64,000 bases of DNA from Culex pipiens pallens (taxonomy: Eukaryota > Arthropoda > Insecta > Diptera > Culicidae): NCBI RefSeq assembly GCF_016801865.2, contig NC_068938.1, forward strand, positions 221,852,663 to 221,916,662, given 5' to 3'. Of the stretch, positions 19,562 to 31,400 are shown piece by piece; the stretch's first letter is position 1; each line of letters starts with the position of its first letter. Both the position numbers and the translations under genes were made by a program. The notes under the pieces are model-generated. The model was given only the letters and a program-made list of their open reading frames with translations, searched no databases and was not told the origin of the DNA.

Positions 19562-22207
19562 TCAAAACTTCAAACTAAAGCCCGGCCCCATGGCCATTTG
19601 TCTCGACTCGGCGTACGTTCCGCCCAGGTGAAAGCCCGGATTGTCCGGAACGGCGTCGTCGCCCTGAAAAAAAAAAATCAATTAGAATTCTTCAAATTGA
19701 AAATTTTAAAGGTCGAACTCACCAACTTCTTGAACTCGCCGCCGCCGCTCGGCGGCTTCGGACTCGAAGCGAGTGCCTTCTTGAGGCCAAGTTCGCTCTT
19801 GGCGGGCCACGTGGGGAACATGGCCGGGTCGATTGGAAGGGGCAGCTCCTTGAAGTAGTTGTTTTTGAGGGCGGCGTCCGCTGTAAGTCTCTGTTTCGGG
19901 TCGAAGGTGAGCAGGCCTTGCAGGAGGGAGATTCCGAGCTCGCTGGTTTGGTGGGCGAACCGTTTGCGCAGGTTGGACACGGGGTACTCGGTGAAGGTCA
20001 TCTTCTGGACGGCGGGCAGCTGGTTGTAGCCGGGCCAGATCTTTTCGTTGGGCGTGCCGAGCTCTTTGAAGATGCGGTTGAGCTGGTCGATTTCGGTTTT
20101 GCCCGGGAAGAGGGCGCCCATCGAGAGGAACTCGGCGAAGATGCAGCCGACGGACCAGATGTCGATCGGGGTTGAGTACTCCTTGCAGCAGAGGAGGAGT
20201 TCCGGGGCTCGGTACCAGAGGGTGACCACGATCGAGGTGTACGCTTTGAGGGGGGAGCCGTACTCACGGGCGAGACCGAAATCGCCCACTTTTAGGATGC
20301 CCTTGTGGGAGAGCAACAGGTTGGACGTTTTCAAGTCCCGGTGGAGAATCCAGTTGTCGTGGAGGTGGGCCACGGCCCGGAGCAGCTGCTGCGTCAGACA
20401 CTTGACCTCGCCGGGCAGGAAGACCTGCTTTTTGTGCTTCATCGTTTCCATCAGCGATTTCAAGTCGTGCTCGACGTAATCCATCACGATGAAGATCTTG
20501 TCCATGTTGCTTCCGACGACAATCTCCCGCACGGTCACAATGTTCGGATGTTGACCTTTGAGCAGGGTGTTGATTTCCCGCAGGGAAGTGATCGGGAAGC
20601 CTTCCTTCTCCTTTTCCATCTTCAATCGCTTCAACGCCACAATTTCCTCCGTCCGTTTGTCCTTGGCCCGGTACACCACGCCGTAGGTTCCCTCCTCGAT
20701 CCGGTTCAAACACTGGAACTCTTCAACCGATCTACAGCCCTGAATGCCGGGGAAGTACGGCGGAAGTTCCTCCACATCTTCAACGGCAATCGGCTCTGAT
20801 GCTGTCGCGGCCACCGGCGGTTTAGCCGGTTCCTCCCTCTCCCGGCTTCTCCTGCCGCCCTCTTGGTCCGATCTCGGCGACGCACTCCGGCTGCTGCCGT
20901 GCTGCCGACGCCGGTGCGGACTCCGCGAACGACTCCGGCTGGAATGCGAATACGTGCGAGAGCGCGTCGAACGGGACCGCGAGTCCGACCTCGAATCACT
21001 CCGACGGCGTCGCTCCGACTTGGCCAAATCACCCACCGAAAGTGGGCTCTCCGGAGGCTTCCCGTCCTCGGAGCCTTCTTGCGAATCTTCCGAATCGCTG
21101 CTCGAACTCGAACTGTCCGAGTCGGTGTCCTCTTCCGTCTGATCGGAATCGTCGCTCGCTTCTTCCTCGGACTCAACCCGCTTCTTGGACTTTTTCCTCT
21201 TTTTCTTTTTCTTCTTCTCCTCGACGCTCTCCATTTCCTCGTCCTCAACTTCCGGTGAATCCGGAGACGCCTCCTTGCGCTCCTTCCTCATCTGCCTCCG
21301 CGTCTCAAGCTCATTCCTAGCCACTTCCTTCCGGTGCGCCATCTGCCGTTCCGCCTCCAACAGCCGAGCCCGCCTCGCGTCATGCTCCCGGTCCACGACC
21401 TTCATCTGATCATCCTCCTCTTCCACATCCAGCGGCTGCTGCTCGCTCTCATCGTCCATAATCTCGACGGTTTCTGGCTCCACCGTCTGCTTCCGGTCGC
21501 GATGCCTATGATGATGGTGCCGCTTCTCCTTCCTCCCCTCCACCAACTCAACCACCCCTCCCTGATCCTGCTGCTGCCGCGTCGAATCGTGCTTGCTCTT
21601 CTTGTGCAGCAGCCGCGTCCGCAAATCCTCCAGCAACTTTTCCGCGTCCGGCTTCTCCACCTCCTTATTCCTTCCACCGCGCTCCCTCTCCTTCTCATAA
21701 TCCCGCTCCTTCTTGCTCTGATACGTCTCCCGCAACTCCCCGTAAAACGGATTCATCTCGAACCGCGAGTGATGTCCCCCAGCCGGCGCCGACCCCGAGT
21801 GATACCGCCCCTCCTTCTCCCGTCCATCCCTCCCGGACCTGCTACTCCCGCTCCCACTTCCCTTCTGATACCGCTCCCGGTGCCCACTCCGGTACTCCCC
21901 CCTCCGCGAAGACGAACCCGACGAATAGTGATGGTCCCGATCACCAGATGTCCCGGAATGCCGGTGATGCTCCCCCCGCGAATGCTTCGACTTTTTCTCC
22001 TTGCGCTTGCCGTAGTAACTCCCTGAAGACGCCTGCGGCGGCTTAATGTCCAGCGAATCGGTCGTTTCCTCCTCGCCGCCACTGAAAATGACAAAACACG
22101 GAAGCGATCCGGATTGATGTCAACAACAAAAAATGACGCAATTTAACTAACCTCATTCCGCCCGGACTGATAACCTGGCCGTCCTCGCTCTGATCGCTAA
22201 CACTCAT
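19562..22207 (-). CDS. Cdk11: Cyclin-dependent kinase 11 (PITSLRE kinase)
   Basis: Inferred as complement(join(19562..19663, 19723..22081, 22152..22207)), 838 residues. The first exon adds MSVSDQSEDGQVISPGG before the acceptor at 22082. The last adds a GFHLGG segment and the terminus GPGFSLKF, which matches the CDK11 C-terminus. Residues 1 to about 440 are charged and low in complexity: an RS/KR/E-rich region, Lys runs, an acidic Glu/Asp/Ser run, then SR dipeptides. The kinase domain spans about 465-765, with glycine loop EEGTYGVVY, the family-defining PITSLRE helix at 514-520, catalytic HRDLKTSN near 600 and DFGLAREYG near 616. By family knowledge it binds L-type cyclins and acts in the nucleus in transcription and splicing. 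All three exons keep frame, with no sign of disruption. Confidence 0.95.
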
Positions 22208-23521
22208 TATCACTTTAAACGCCGAAAAGTTGCATAAATGCGCACTATTTGCACCACAAAATTAAAATTAAAGCTGTTTTTGTTTAAAAAAAAGTTTGAT
22301 GCGCGGTTCGCGGACAAAACGTTTTGCGATGATTTGACAGCGATGTCAAAATTTGAGTGTCGTTTGAAAATTGGTGAGTTACTTTACAGTAGAGGTCGCC
22401 GGGTCAGGTTTGAAAACTCGACTATCGTTTAAAAATGGAGAAATGTAATAAATTGAATTATTTTTATCTTTTGCTTTCTTTGCGATTGTTTTAAAACTAT
22501 TTTTGACTTTATCATATCAGTTGACGGCTATTTTAATATTAGTTTTTTTTTTTCGACAACAATAATCTATAGATTTTAAAACATAAAAATCTTCAAATTC
22601 TTTAATTTTAACTTTTATACTTTTAACTTTTATTTATTTTCTATTTTTTCAAATCAAGAAATTTCACTGTAAAGAGTAGAATTTTATTAAATTAGATTTA
22701 GAATTTTTAATTTTTGGAAATTCAAATTTTTAATTATTTCTAAAATTATTTATTATTATTTTGAAAATCATAAGATTATTAAATGAAGAAATTCTTAAAT
22801 TTCTATTTTTTTTTTTATCCTGAACTTGAATAAAAGATAGACTGAAATCATAAAAAAATATTTTTTTTTATTCTGGAATTAAAATTTACAAAAATCCTGA
22901 GCATGAGAGTAAACAATTAAATTTAAAAAAATATCGAAACATTACATATCTGGAGTTTTTTTTTAAAGGTTCAATAAACTACAAATTTTCAGTTTTTGCT
23001 TTTTGGGTGTTTTTGATACCCCTGGCTCAAGTCGTTTTCAAAAACACCCAAAAAGCAAAAAATGGAAATCTGGTTTATTGGACCTTTTCAAAAAAAACTG
23101 CAGATATCGAGGCAGATATCTTTCATTTCTGAAAATTCTAATTCAAATTCCTAAATTCTCAATTTCTCAACTGCTTCAATAATTAAATTGTTAAATTCTG
23201 GAGTAAAATTTTGACGAGGATATTCGAGTATGGTTTGTTTATAAGTTGTCTGTGTTATAAGTTATTAAAAAAATCACATAAAATAAAAATAAAATTAAAA
23301 AAAAATATGTTTTTAGTTTTGATTTTTATAAAATTTATGGAAGTTACAATAACGCATGTTGATTTTTTTTTGGAATTTGTACTTGTATGTTTTAATTTTT
23401 CATGTTTTGATTTTTTGAAATGTATGATTTTTAAGTTTTAACATTAGTTTTTATGAATTTTGCACATTTTAAATTTGGCAATTAAAATCTATGCAATTTT
23501 TAAATACTTCAAAATATTTTT
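22208..23521. other. AT-rich intergenic DNA between CDK11 and the transposon nest
   Basis: Short 5' UTR/promoter of CDK11 to about 22430, then AT-rich sequence. One inverted repeat (22946-23107) is listed separately. No gene is supported. Confidence 0.6.
22946..23107. repeat. 160-bp foldback repeat
   Basis: The left arm runs from TATCTGGAGTTTTTTTTT through GGTTCAATAAAC to TTTTTGCTTTTTGGGTGTTTTTGA. The right arm is its imperfect complement (from TCAAAAACACCCAAAAAGC through GTTTATTGGACC to ACTGCAGATA). The arms are about 65-70 bp around a short loop. No coding. Confidence 0.6.
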
Positions 23522-23544
23522 TGTTGGAGAAGCAACCGTAGAAT

Positions 23545-26235
23545 CACAGACAAACAGACGGGACACTCGAGTGCCGAACCATCGTCCTCCAAAAACGGTT
23601 ATTTCAAATGCAATTTTGTTTCGGCATCCACTCACCCGGCGCTGATGGCGCTGCTGTCGTGACAGCTCGCCGGTCCCCGTCTATTCTCAGTGTGTGTGAA
23701 ACGTGTTTTTGTTTTTCAGTTGAGCACGGGCGAAGCAGCAAATAAGAGCACAAATATTTATGGAATTCTGGAATTCTAACCGTGAATCACAATCCAGGCT
23801 TTCCAGGACAAAATTGGGGCAGTCTTGGCCGTAGCCTCTTGCCCCACTATAACCCGGTAGGCCTGTTCAACTGCTTGCCGATGTCGAGGTTGCTGCTGAG
23901 GCGCCGGCTACTGCGGAGGAAGCCGGCTCCTGTGGTGGAGTCATCTCTTTCGGAGCAACCTTCGTGGACTGCGTTTTTTAGAATCTTTGCCACTTTTTGC
24001 TTTTGTTGTTTGACGCGCCGTGGACACGTTCCCCGTGGAAATTTTCGAACCGCCCATCGTGGGGATCAATTCCGGTAGGTTTGAATTGGATTTATCTATT
24101 TCGACGGCCACTACTAGTGTTTTCGTGACCAGGGGTATCTTGTTGATGATGGTGTCAGGTGTAATGTTTCGAGGTTTCGGTGGAGGAGAAATCTTCGACA
24201 GAACTTGGTAGCAACTGGGAGGAACAGTGATTTGGTTTCTGTCATTGCGCTTGTGGTGCGTCTTTGCTGGTGCTGCTGGTGAAAACGGAACCGGCCCACC
24301 GTCATCTTCGGCCTTCGGTGTTGATTTTTATTCTTTTCATCGAGTAGCAACAACAAAATTATTTCGATCAGCTGTTGATGTTTTCAATTGTTAGGCTTGA
24401 TTGTCTCACGCATACACTGACGTGGCACATGACAGTAATGGCACAGACAAACAGACGGGACACTCGAGTGCCGAACCATCGTCCTCCAAAAACGGTTATT
24501 TCAAATGCAATTTTGTTTCGGCATCCACTCACCCGGCGCTGATGGCGCTGCTGTCGTGACAGCTCGCCGGTCCCCGTCTATTCTCAGTGTGTGTGAAACG
24601 TGTTTTTGTTTTTCAGTTGAGCACGGGCGAAGCAGCAAATAAGAGCACAAATATTTATGGAATTCTGGAATTCTAACCGTGAATCACAATCCAGGCTTTC
24701 CAGGACAAAATTGGGGCAGTCTTGGCCGTAGCCTCTTGCCCCACTATAACCCGGTAGGCCTGTTCAACTGCTTGCCGATGTCGAGGTTGCTGCTGAGGCG
24801 CCGGCTACTGCGGAGGAAGCCGGCTCCTGTGGTGGAGTCATCTCTTTCGGAGCAACCTTCGTGGACTGCGTTTTTTAGAATCTTTGCCACTTTTTGCTTT
24901 TGTTGTTTGACGCGCCGTGGACACGTTCCCCGTGGAAATTTTCGAACCGCCCATCGTGGGGATCAATTCCGGTAGGTTTGAATTGGATTTATCTATTTCG
25001 ACGGCCACTACTAGTGTTTTCGTGACCAGGGGTATCTTGTTGATGATGGTGTCAGGTGTAATGTTTCGAGGTTTCGGTGGAGGAGAAATCTTCGACAGAA
25101 CTTGGTAGCAACTGGGAGGAACAGTGATTTGGTTTCTGTCATTGCGCTTGTGGTGCGTCTTTGCTGGTGCTGCTGGTGAAAACGGAACCGGCCCACCGTC
25201 ATCTTCGGCCTTCGGTGTTGATTTTTATTCTTTTCATCGAGTAGCAACAACAAAATTATTTCGATCAGCTGTTGATGTTTTCAATTGTTAGGCTTGATTG
25301 TCTCACGCATACACTGACGTGGCACATGACAGTAATGGCACAGACAAACAGACGGGACACTCGAGTGCCGAACCATCGTCCTCCAAAAACGGTTATTTCA
25401 AATGCAATTTTGTTTCGGCATCCACTCACCCGGCGCTGATGGCGCTGCTGTCGTGACAGCTCGCCGGTCCCCGTCTATTCTCAGTGTGTGTGAAACGTGT
25501 TTTTGTTTTTCAGTTGAGCACGGGCGAAGCAGCAAATAAGAGCACAAATATTTATGGAATTCTGGAATTCTAACCGTGAATCACAATCCAGGCTTTCCAG
25601 GACAAAATTGGGGCAGTCTTGGCCGTAGCCTCTTGCCCCACTATAACCCGGTAGGCCTGTTCAACTGCTTGCCGATGTCGAGGTTGCTGCTGAGGCGCCG
25701 GCTACTGCGGAGGAAGCCGGCTCCTGTGGTGGAGTCATCTCTTTCGGAGCAACCTTCGTGGACTGCGTTTTTTAGAATCTTTGCCACTTTTTGCTTTTGT
25801 TGTTTGACGCGCCGTGGACACGTTCCCCGTGGAAATTTTCGAACCGCCCATCGTGGGGATCAATTCCGGTAGGTTTGAATTGGATTTATCTATTTCGACG
25901 GCCACTACTAGTGTTTTCGTGACCAGGGGTATCTTGTTGATGATGGTGTCAGGTGTAATGTTTCGAGGTTTCGGTGGAGGAGAAATCTTCGACAGAACTT
26001 GGTAGCAACTGGGAGGAACAGTGATTTGGTTTCTGTCATTGCGCTTGTGGTGCGTCTTTGCTGGTGCTGCTGGTGAAAACGGAACCGGCCTACCGTCATC
26101 TTCGGCCTTCGGTGTTGATTTTTATTCTTTTCATCGAGTAGCAACAACAAAATTATTTCGATCAGCTGTTGATGTTTTCAATTGTTAGGCTTGATTGTCT
26201 CACGCATACACTGACGTGGCACATGACAGTAATGG
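23545..26235. repeat. Three tandem 897-bp units
   Basis: Each begins CACAGACAAACAGACGGGAC and ends CATGACAGTAATGG. Each contains the same short frames on both strands (98, 80 and 63 codons), with no recognisable domain and no sign of coding constraint. A segment with facing GGGGCAG and TGCCCCAC motifs lies about 265-305 bases into each unit. Confidence 0.9.
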
Positions 26236-26518
26236 GTTTGTATTGGTATGTTTGGGCTGCGCTTCGGCATCAGCTCACCAGGCAGCGCTGGCGTCGCCGT
26301 GATTTGGTGATGTGATGAAGGACGATGGATTTCAAAAATAATTTGTATGGAGAGTCACGTCTGTTTGTCTGTGGTAATGGGTTTGTATTGGTATGTTTGG
26401 GCTGCGCTTCGGCATCAGCTCACCAGGCAGCGCTGGCGTCGCCGTGATTTGGTGATGTGATGAAGGACGATGGATTTCAAAAATAATTTGTATGGAGAGT
26501 CACGTCTGTTTGTCTGTG
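26236..26518. repeat. Two tandem 145-bp copies of the element's right end
   Basis: The units start GTTTGTATTGGTATGTTTGG and both contain the right TIR (CGTCTGTTTGTCTGTGG). The second ends the element. In reverse complement they resemble the left end beyond the TIR (ATCGTCCT and GGCGCTG motifs), so this end was once part of a longer subterminal repeat. Confidence 0.85.
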
Positions 26519-26619
26519 GTAGAATTATAATTAGTTATAGTAGTCTATGACTTAGGAGCTACTAATAAATTTGATTATTCGTTGTCTATCACTCGAACCT
26601 ACAAGACCTACTGCCTTTA

Positions 26620-26633
26620 GGTTATGGGCCCAG
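26620..26633 (+). promoter_or_regulatory. Primer-binding site of copia-1
   Basis: GGTTATGGGCCCAG directly follows the 5' LTR. Drosophila copia is known to prime from an internal fragment of initiator tRNA-Met at this kind of sequence. Confidence 0.8.
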
Positions 26634-26733
26634 GACAGTTCCGTAGCAACGGCTGTTTGGAGAAAATAACAATTTCAAGAAAATTTGCACTCAAGAAGTT
26701 CAAAGAGATTTTGGAAGAAGTTTGTCCTGAAAC

Positions 26734-28209
26734 GATGGCTGAAGATGAAGTCCGAGTTCCTGGCGCTGGACGAGGCGTGGCGGCGGTTCAACCTGGCGGT
26801 CCAAGGCTACCCGGAAGTTCCGTTTCGCTGCCGGTGAAGGAGGTGCTGCGTGGTTCGGAGAACTACAACTCCTGGGCGTTTGCCACGAAGATGGTCCTGA
26901 TCAAGGAACGGTCCTGACGCACCGTACGGGATCCTGTAGAAGGAGAACCGGAAGTGGACGCGGATACCTCGGAGCAAGCACTGGCGACTATCTGCCTCAG
27001 CATGGACCGGGGCCTACGCGGCATGGTCCAGAATGCGGCAACGGCGCGCGAGGCTTGGGACATCTTGCGCAACACGTTCGAGGACAGCGGTTCCACCCGG
27101 AGGATCGGTCTCCTGAGAAAACTGACCGGGATTCGGTTGGTGGGAGCTGAGAAGGTGGAGGAGATCATCTGCCAGTCGACCCAGGAGTATGTGAGCGAGG
27201 TCATGGTGACCTGCAACCAGCTGGCGGAAGTCGGCTTTAAGGTCGACGATGATTGGGTGTCAAGTTTGCTGCTGAAAGGCCTGCCCAAGAAGTACGCGCC
27301 GATGATTCTCGGACTGGAGTCGTCCGGGGTCAAGCTGACGGCGGAGAAGGTGAAGGCCACGATCATGCAGGAGGTGAAGGTCGAGGCTGGATCGAGCGAG
27401 AGCGAGGGCGCCTTCTACAGCAAGCAGCGGCAGCAGAAGTTCAAGAAACCCGTCGAGAAGTCTGACGTCAAGTGTTTCCGTTGCAAGAAGATGGGACACT
27501 ACGCGTCGGAGTGCACGAACGGGACGAGCGCGAAGAGCAAGGAGAAGTCTGGCAACCACAAGGGGAATGCGATTTCGTTCTTTGCTGCGTTCAACGCGGT
27601 GGAGTCACCGGCAGGAGCCGGTGGTGACTGGATCATCGATTCCGGAGCGACAACCCACATGTGCCGGAACGAAGCGATCCTGCAGGACCCATCGAGTGTG
27701 TCGGCCAAGATCAATGTGGCCAACAACGCGGAGGTCGCCGTCGTCGCAAAGGGTTCCGTCAAGCTGGAAGCTGACTGTGATGGAGAAATCCGGGACCTGA
27801 CGATGACCGACGTGATGTGCGTTCCGGACCTGGCGATTAACCTGCTTTCTGTAAGTAAAGTGTGCAAGAAAGGTTTTCGTGTGGAGTTCACGAAGGACGC
27901 GTGTGCGGTGCTGGACGCGAGTGACACGGTGGTAGCGATTGGTCGAGAGACGGACGGTCTCTACAAGCTCACCGAAACCAAGCGATCTCGTGCGAATCTG
28001 GTGCAAGCAGACGACCAGTTCGAGCTGTGGCATCGCCGGATGGGACATCTTTCTGCTAGCGGAATGAAGCGATTACGAGAGATGACGACCGGCGCCCAGT
28101 TCGACGTGAAGGACGGGCTGCAGTGTGTACCGTGCATCGAGGGCAAGCACCAGCGTCAACCGTTCAACGCGCGAGGGCAGAGAGCGGAGCGAGTCCTGGA
28201 ACTGGTCCA
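26734..28209 (+). pseudogene. copia-1 Gag, protease and integrase N-terminus (part 1)
   Basis: The frame begins MAEDEVRVPG and is stopped once by TGA at 26915-26917 (KERS*RTVRD). The same frame then stays open to the insertion point. In order it shows a UBN2/Gag-like region with the motif AREAWDILRNTFE, a CCHC zinc knuckle (CFRCKKMGHYASEC), the aspartic protease site WIIDSGATTHM, and the integrase zinc-binding pre-domain (LWHRRMGHLS...C..C). It is cut after LELVH by the minus-strand Gag element, whose GTCCA duplication lies at 28205-28209. The coding sequence resumes at 42682. Confidence 0.9.
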
Positions 28210-28401
28210 TAATATAACCGGGGAAAGCGTTCAAAGTCTGGTTGCGGAGCAGTAAAAAGACGAGCTGTTATCAGTTGGAGTTTCAGCGTAAAAAGAGGCC
28301 GAATAGAGCACAAGCTCGTTTATTTAAGGTAAGTTAGAGAACGCGCGTTACATGTATTTGTGCTGTCATTTGACTAGCACTCAAACGAGGGGTACTCAAC
28401 A
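28210..28401 (-). repeat. 3' LTR of the Gag-X element
   Basis: 192 bp. Partner of 42483-42676, differing by two single-base indels and scattered substitutions (for example near 28330-28350). Confidence 0.85.
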
Positions 28402-28429
28402 GTCCTTCCCCCTTTGCTTAATACTAAAG

Positions 28430-31400
28430 TTAATCGAACTCATTAATGAAATGATAACAAAGTAATGTATATAAAGCAAGGTTATGAATCAACCAAAAAT
28501 CTAATACAACTTTTTGTACTATTCGAATGAAAATATTGTTCAGGAATTTAAAATAGTCACTTTTTGCGTTTTTTACGTTTTGTTCCTTTCCGTTCAGAGA
28601 CACCCCTAAACGGACGGTATCTGCCGCATCCAGCACCACACGTGTCCTCGTTCGAAATCTCCATGTCGTTTCGCATTTCGTCTTCAGTAGAAGGTCATTT
28701 CGTTTGCTGCACTCCACCAGCAACCTCTTTGATTGCCAGTCACCACGAACAGCACATCTCCTTCGAGTCCACAACACGACGGTTCGTGCTACTAGCCGCC
28801 ATCGCGCTTTCTTGTCTTCGCTACACTGGGAACCGTGTTGAATGAGTATCTGTTTAAAATACAAATAAAATTGTTTTAGGAAATTTATAATGAAAACTAT
28901 AATAACAACTCTAAAACTCAGGACAGAAATCCAGCATATCAGCCTGTGAACATGGATGGACCTCATGGACCTTGAAACAACAAGTATGGACCTAATGGAC
29001 CTTGAAACAACAAGTAATTCATCACTATTGTGGATTTTCGATTGAGAATTAATGCAAACAATGCATGGAATCAAGATATTTTGATCTATTTTATGAAAAT
29101 ATATGCTAGGTATGTCCCAAGTTAAAGAGACTACCTCATTCACCACCCTTTCAAAAAGTTTCCATTGAAACCATTGAGTTTCCACATCTACTATCTGATC
29201 ATCTGTCAAACACTTTTCTTGAAAAGTTTTAGTTTTAGGTATGCTATAGTTTAACTTGTTTATAATTTGTTTTTCATTCAATGTACCATTGCACACACAA
29301 CTATTTGAAATTAAACTAAATTTCCATGACAGACAATCATCGTCTTGAATAAAATTAATGAACTGAATTGAACAAATGACCAACAAACTAAAATTATGGA
29401 ATTCTCCATTCGTCACTTTCGTCAGCCCGCGAATAAGATTTCTTAGCAAACAAATTGAGAAAACTAATCTCAAAAATATGAATAACACAATGACTATTGC
29501 CAAACTGTCCAGCAAACAATTACATTCAAGCAAACAAACCAACAGCTTTGGTTTGATGCTTTTAATAAGATTCCTGTCCAACATTTGTTGTTTCTCAATT
29601 GTGTACCAAATATGACTTTCCAAAAACAGATTTAATGATTTGGCATAGATGACTTGTAAACATTTCAATTTCCCGCTTTGTAAATATAGCGGTTTGCCAA
29701 CTTTGTCATTTAACAACCAGCAATCGTCCACAAATTTTTGATCATGCCGACCACAAAAATTGTCAACAAAGCGATTGTCTAACTTTTTAGCACATCCTTC
29801 ACTCAAAATCAAAATAAATTGCAAATTTGCAATGCTCGTCAAAATTTCAGTCATCAGTTCGTACAGAAACAACGAATTTTGTATAGCTTTAAACCCATTT
29901 TGGCAAACAATTTCAGCAATCATAATCAAAAATATTATCATCAATTCAATGTTTTGCATATCATACTCGTTTTTCAAATTAGATTCACATAGCTTTAAAC
30001 TCAAACTACTACCTTTTCGCACTGACATCTCAGAAACTTCGTCAAATAATACTTTTTCAAAACAAACACTTTCCGAACTTTCTTGAAACATTCCCCAAAT
30101 TGGGGTTAAAATCAAATTCTGAACATCATCAATACAACACTCAATTCCACAACCATCATTGCCAATCAGCAGCTTTTTGTCCGAACTCTCACAGTTATCA
30201 AGATTTGCTTGATTTGAGTTAACATTAGTGGTAAATAAACATTCCAAATCAAAATTTTCACTGTCATCCCAATTTGAGGTAAAATTTAAATTTACTGCTA
30301 TTGCATTGCTTGAAATATTCCCTTTGTTGTCAAAATTATGTTCAATCGAACCCACGTTATTTTCCAACATCACATCTTGTTTCATATCCAAAACATCGTC
30401 ATACAAAAATAAGTTATTCAAACCACACACAACATTTTCTTCCCAATTTGGGGCACCTTCAAAACTCACGCTGACATCTGCCAAAAGTTCATTAAAACCT
30501 ACATTCTTACATTCACCACCTTCCATGTTTTCATCATGTAAAAATCCAAAACCACAAAACAAATTTTCATCCCAATTTGGGGCATCATCACAATTTTCAT
30601 CAATATTATAACAAGTTTTATCAAACAAACCGTTTAAATCCAAAATCGAATCATCCTCCCAATTCGGGGTAAACAAACTTTTCAATTCAATGTCAACATA
30701 ACTATCATCATCAATTGGTATAGAAAATGTGCTGTCATTCAACAAGCAACTATCATCAACTTCAAAATCAACCATTTGGTCCTCTATTTGTGTTTCATCC
30801 AGCTTAACATAAGTTGTGTTCAAAACGGTAAAAATTTTCATGCATTGGTCGTTATTATCTTGAAAGTTTGTCACCTCCCATTTCCAGGGAAAGTGCGAGC
30901 ATGAGACAAGATGGAGGACTATTGAATAGCAGGAGTACTATTTCCTGCACAGATGCAAAAGAACACAGCAAACAATAAAAATGGGTCGAATTCCAACAGA
31001 ATCCCAGATAATCAACCAGCCCTCCCAAGACAAGGATAAATTCAACCTACACAGAAATAAAAGAGGGGATTTTAGCGTACTTACATCTATATTGACGAAC
31101 TAAACCTAGTTGGCGTCCTTAAAACTAGAGTTGCGGGTGTAAACCTGTGTGTGTGTGTGACCCCCGTGTATCCCTCGACGATCCGGAACAACGTTGCTGC
31201 CCGGGCAGAACCCAGCTTGGTCACCGGCGAGAACGCCGGCCATCCGGTGCATTAGCCCCGCCGTCCAGTCGGCAGGAATGCACAGCAGCGCACTGCTCCA
31301 CACCACGGCTCCAGCCATGATGGAATTCAGCTTGTGAAACAGGAAATGAAGGCCTGCACAATGGCAGACAGAACAATTAGAACACATTCGACGATCAAAA

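Larger units (their letters stand above)
23545..26518. mobile_element. TIR element with tandemly amplified interior, inserted in the copia-1 LTR
   Basis: The terminal inverted repeats are CACAGACAAACAGACG and CGTCTGTTTGTCTGTG, a perfect 16-bp match, flanked by the 7-bp duplication GTAGAAT. Inside, the left part is present three times (897-bp units at 23545, 24442 and 25339) and the right end twice (145-bp spacing, at 26236 and 26381). Every internal junction falls at TAATGG. The three long units are almost identical; I see one substitution (GGCCTACC for GGCCCACC at about 26089). No transposase is encoded. The TIRs start CA and the duplication is 7 bp, which would suit P-superfamily elements, but this assignment is weak. 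Confidence 0.8.
23522..26619 (+). repeat. 5' LTR of copia-1, interrupted
   Basis: The LTR pieces are 23522-23544 and 26526-26619. Their join reproduces the 3' LTR at 53408-53524. The break lies at GTAGAAT, which is duplicated on both sides of the inserted element (23538-23544 and 26519-26525). Confidence 0.85.

Noticed and set aside
21334..22026. 230-codon plus-strand frame opposite the CDK11 N-terminus
   Set aside because: Leu/Pro/Arg-rich antisense of the Arg/Ser/Glu-rich CDK11 region, with no domain.
23782..26150. Triplicated 98-, 80- and 63-codon frames in the 897-bp units
   Set aside because: Repeated only because the DNA unit is repeated. They overlap on both strands and show no domain or coding signature.
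28430..30868. The 814-codon frame as a free-standing host gene
   Set aside because: It is in frame with the Gag at 40494-41486 once the gypsy insertion is excised and lies between matching LTRs, so it belongs to the Gag-X element.
28430..30868. X region as a retroviral-type envelope protein
   Set aside because: Hydrophobic stretches exist, but I see no signal peptide, furin-type site with a following fusion peptide, or terminal anchor in the expected order. It is also fused to Gag without a splice acceptor that I can identify.
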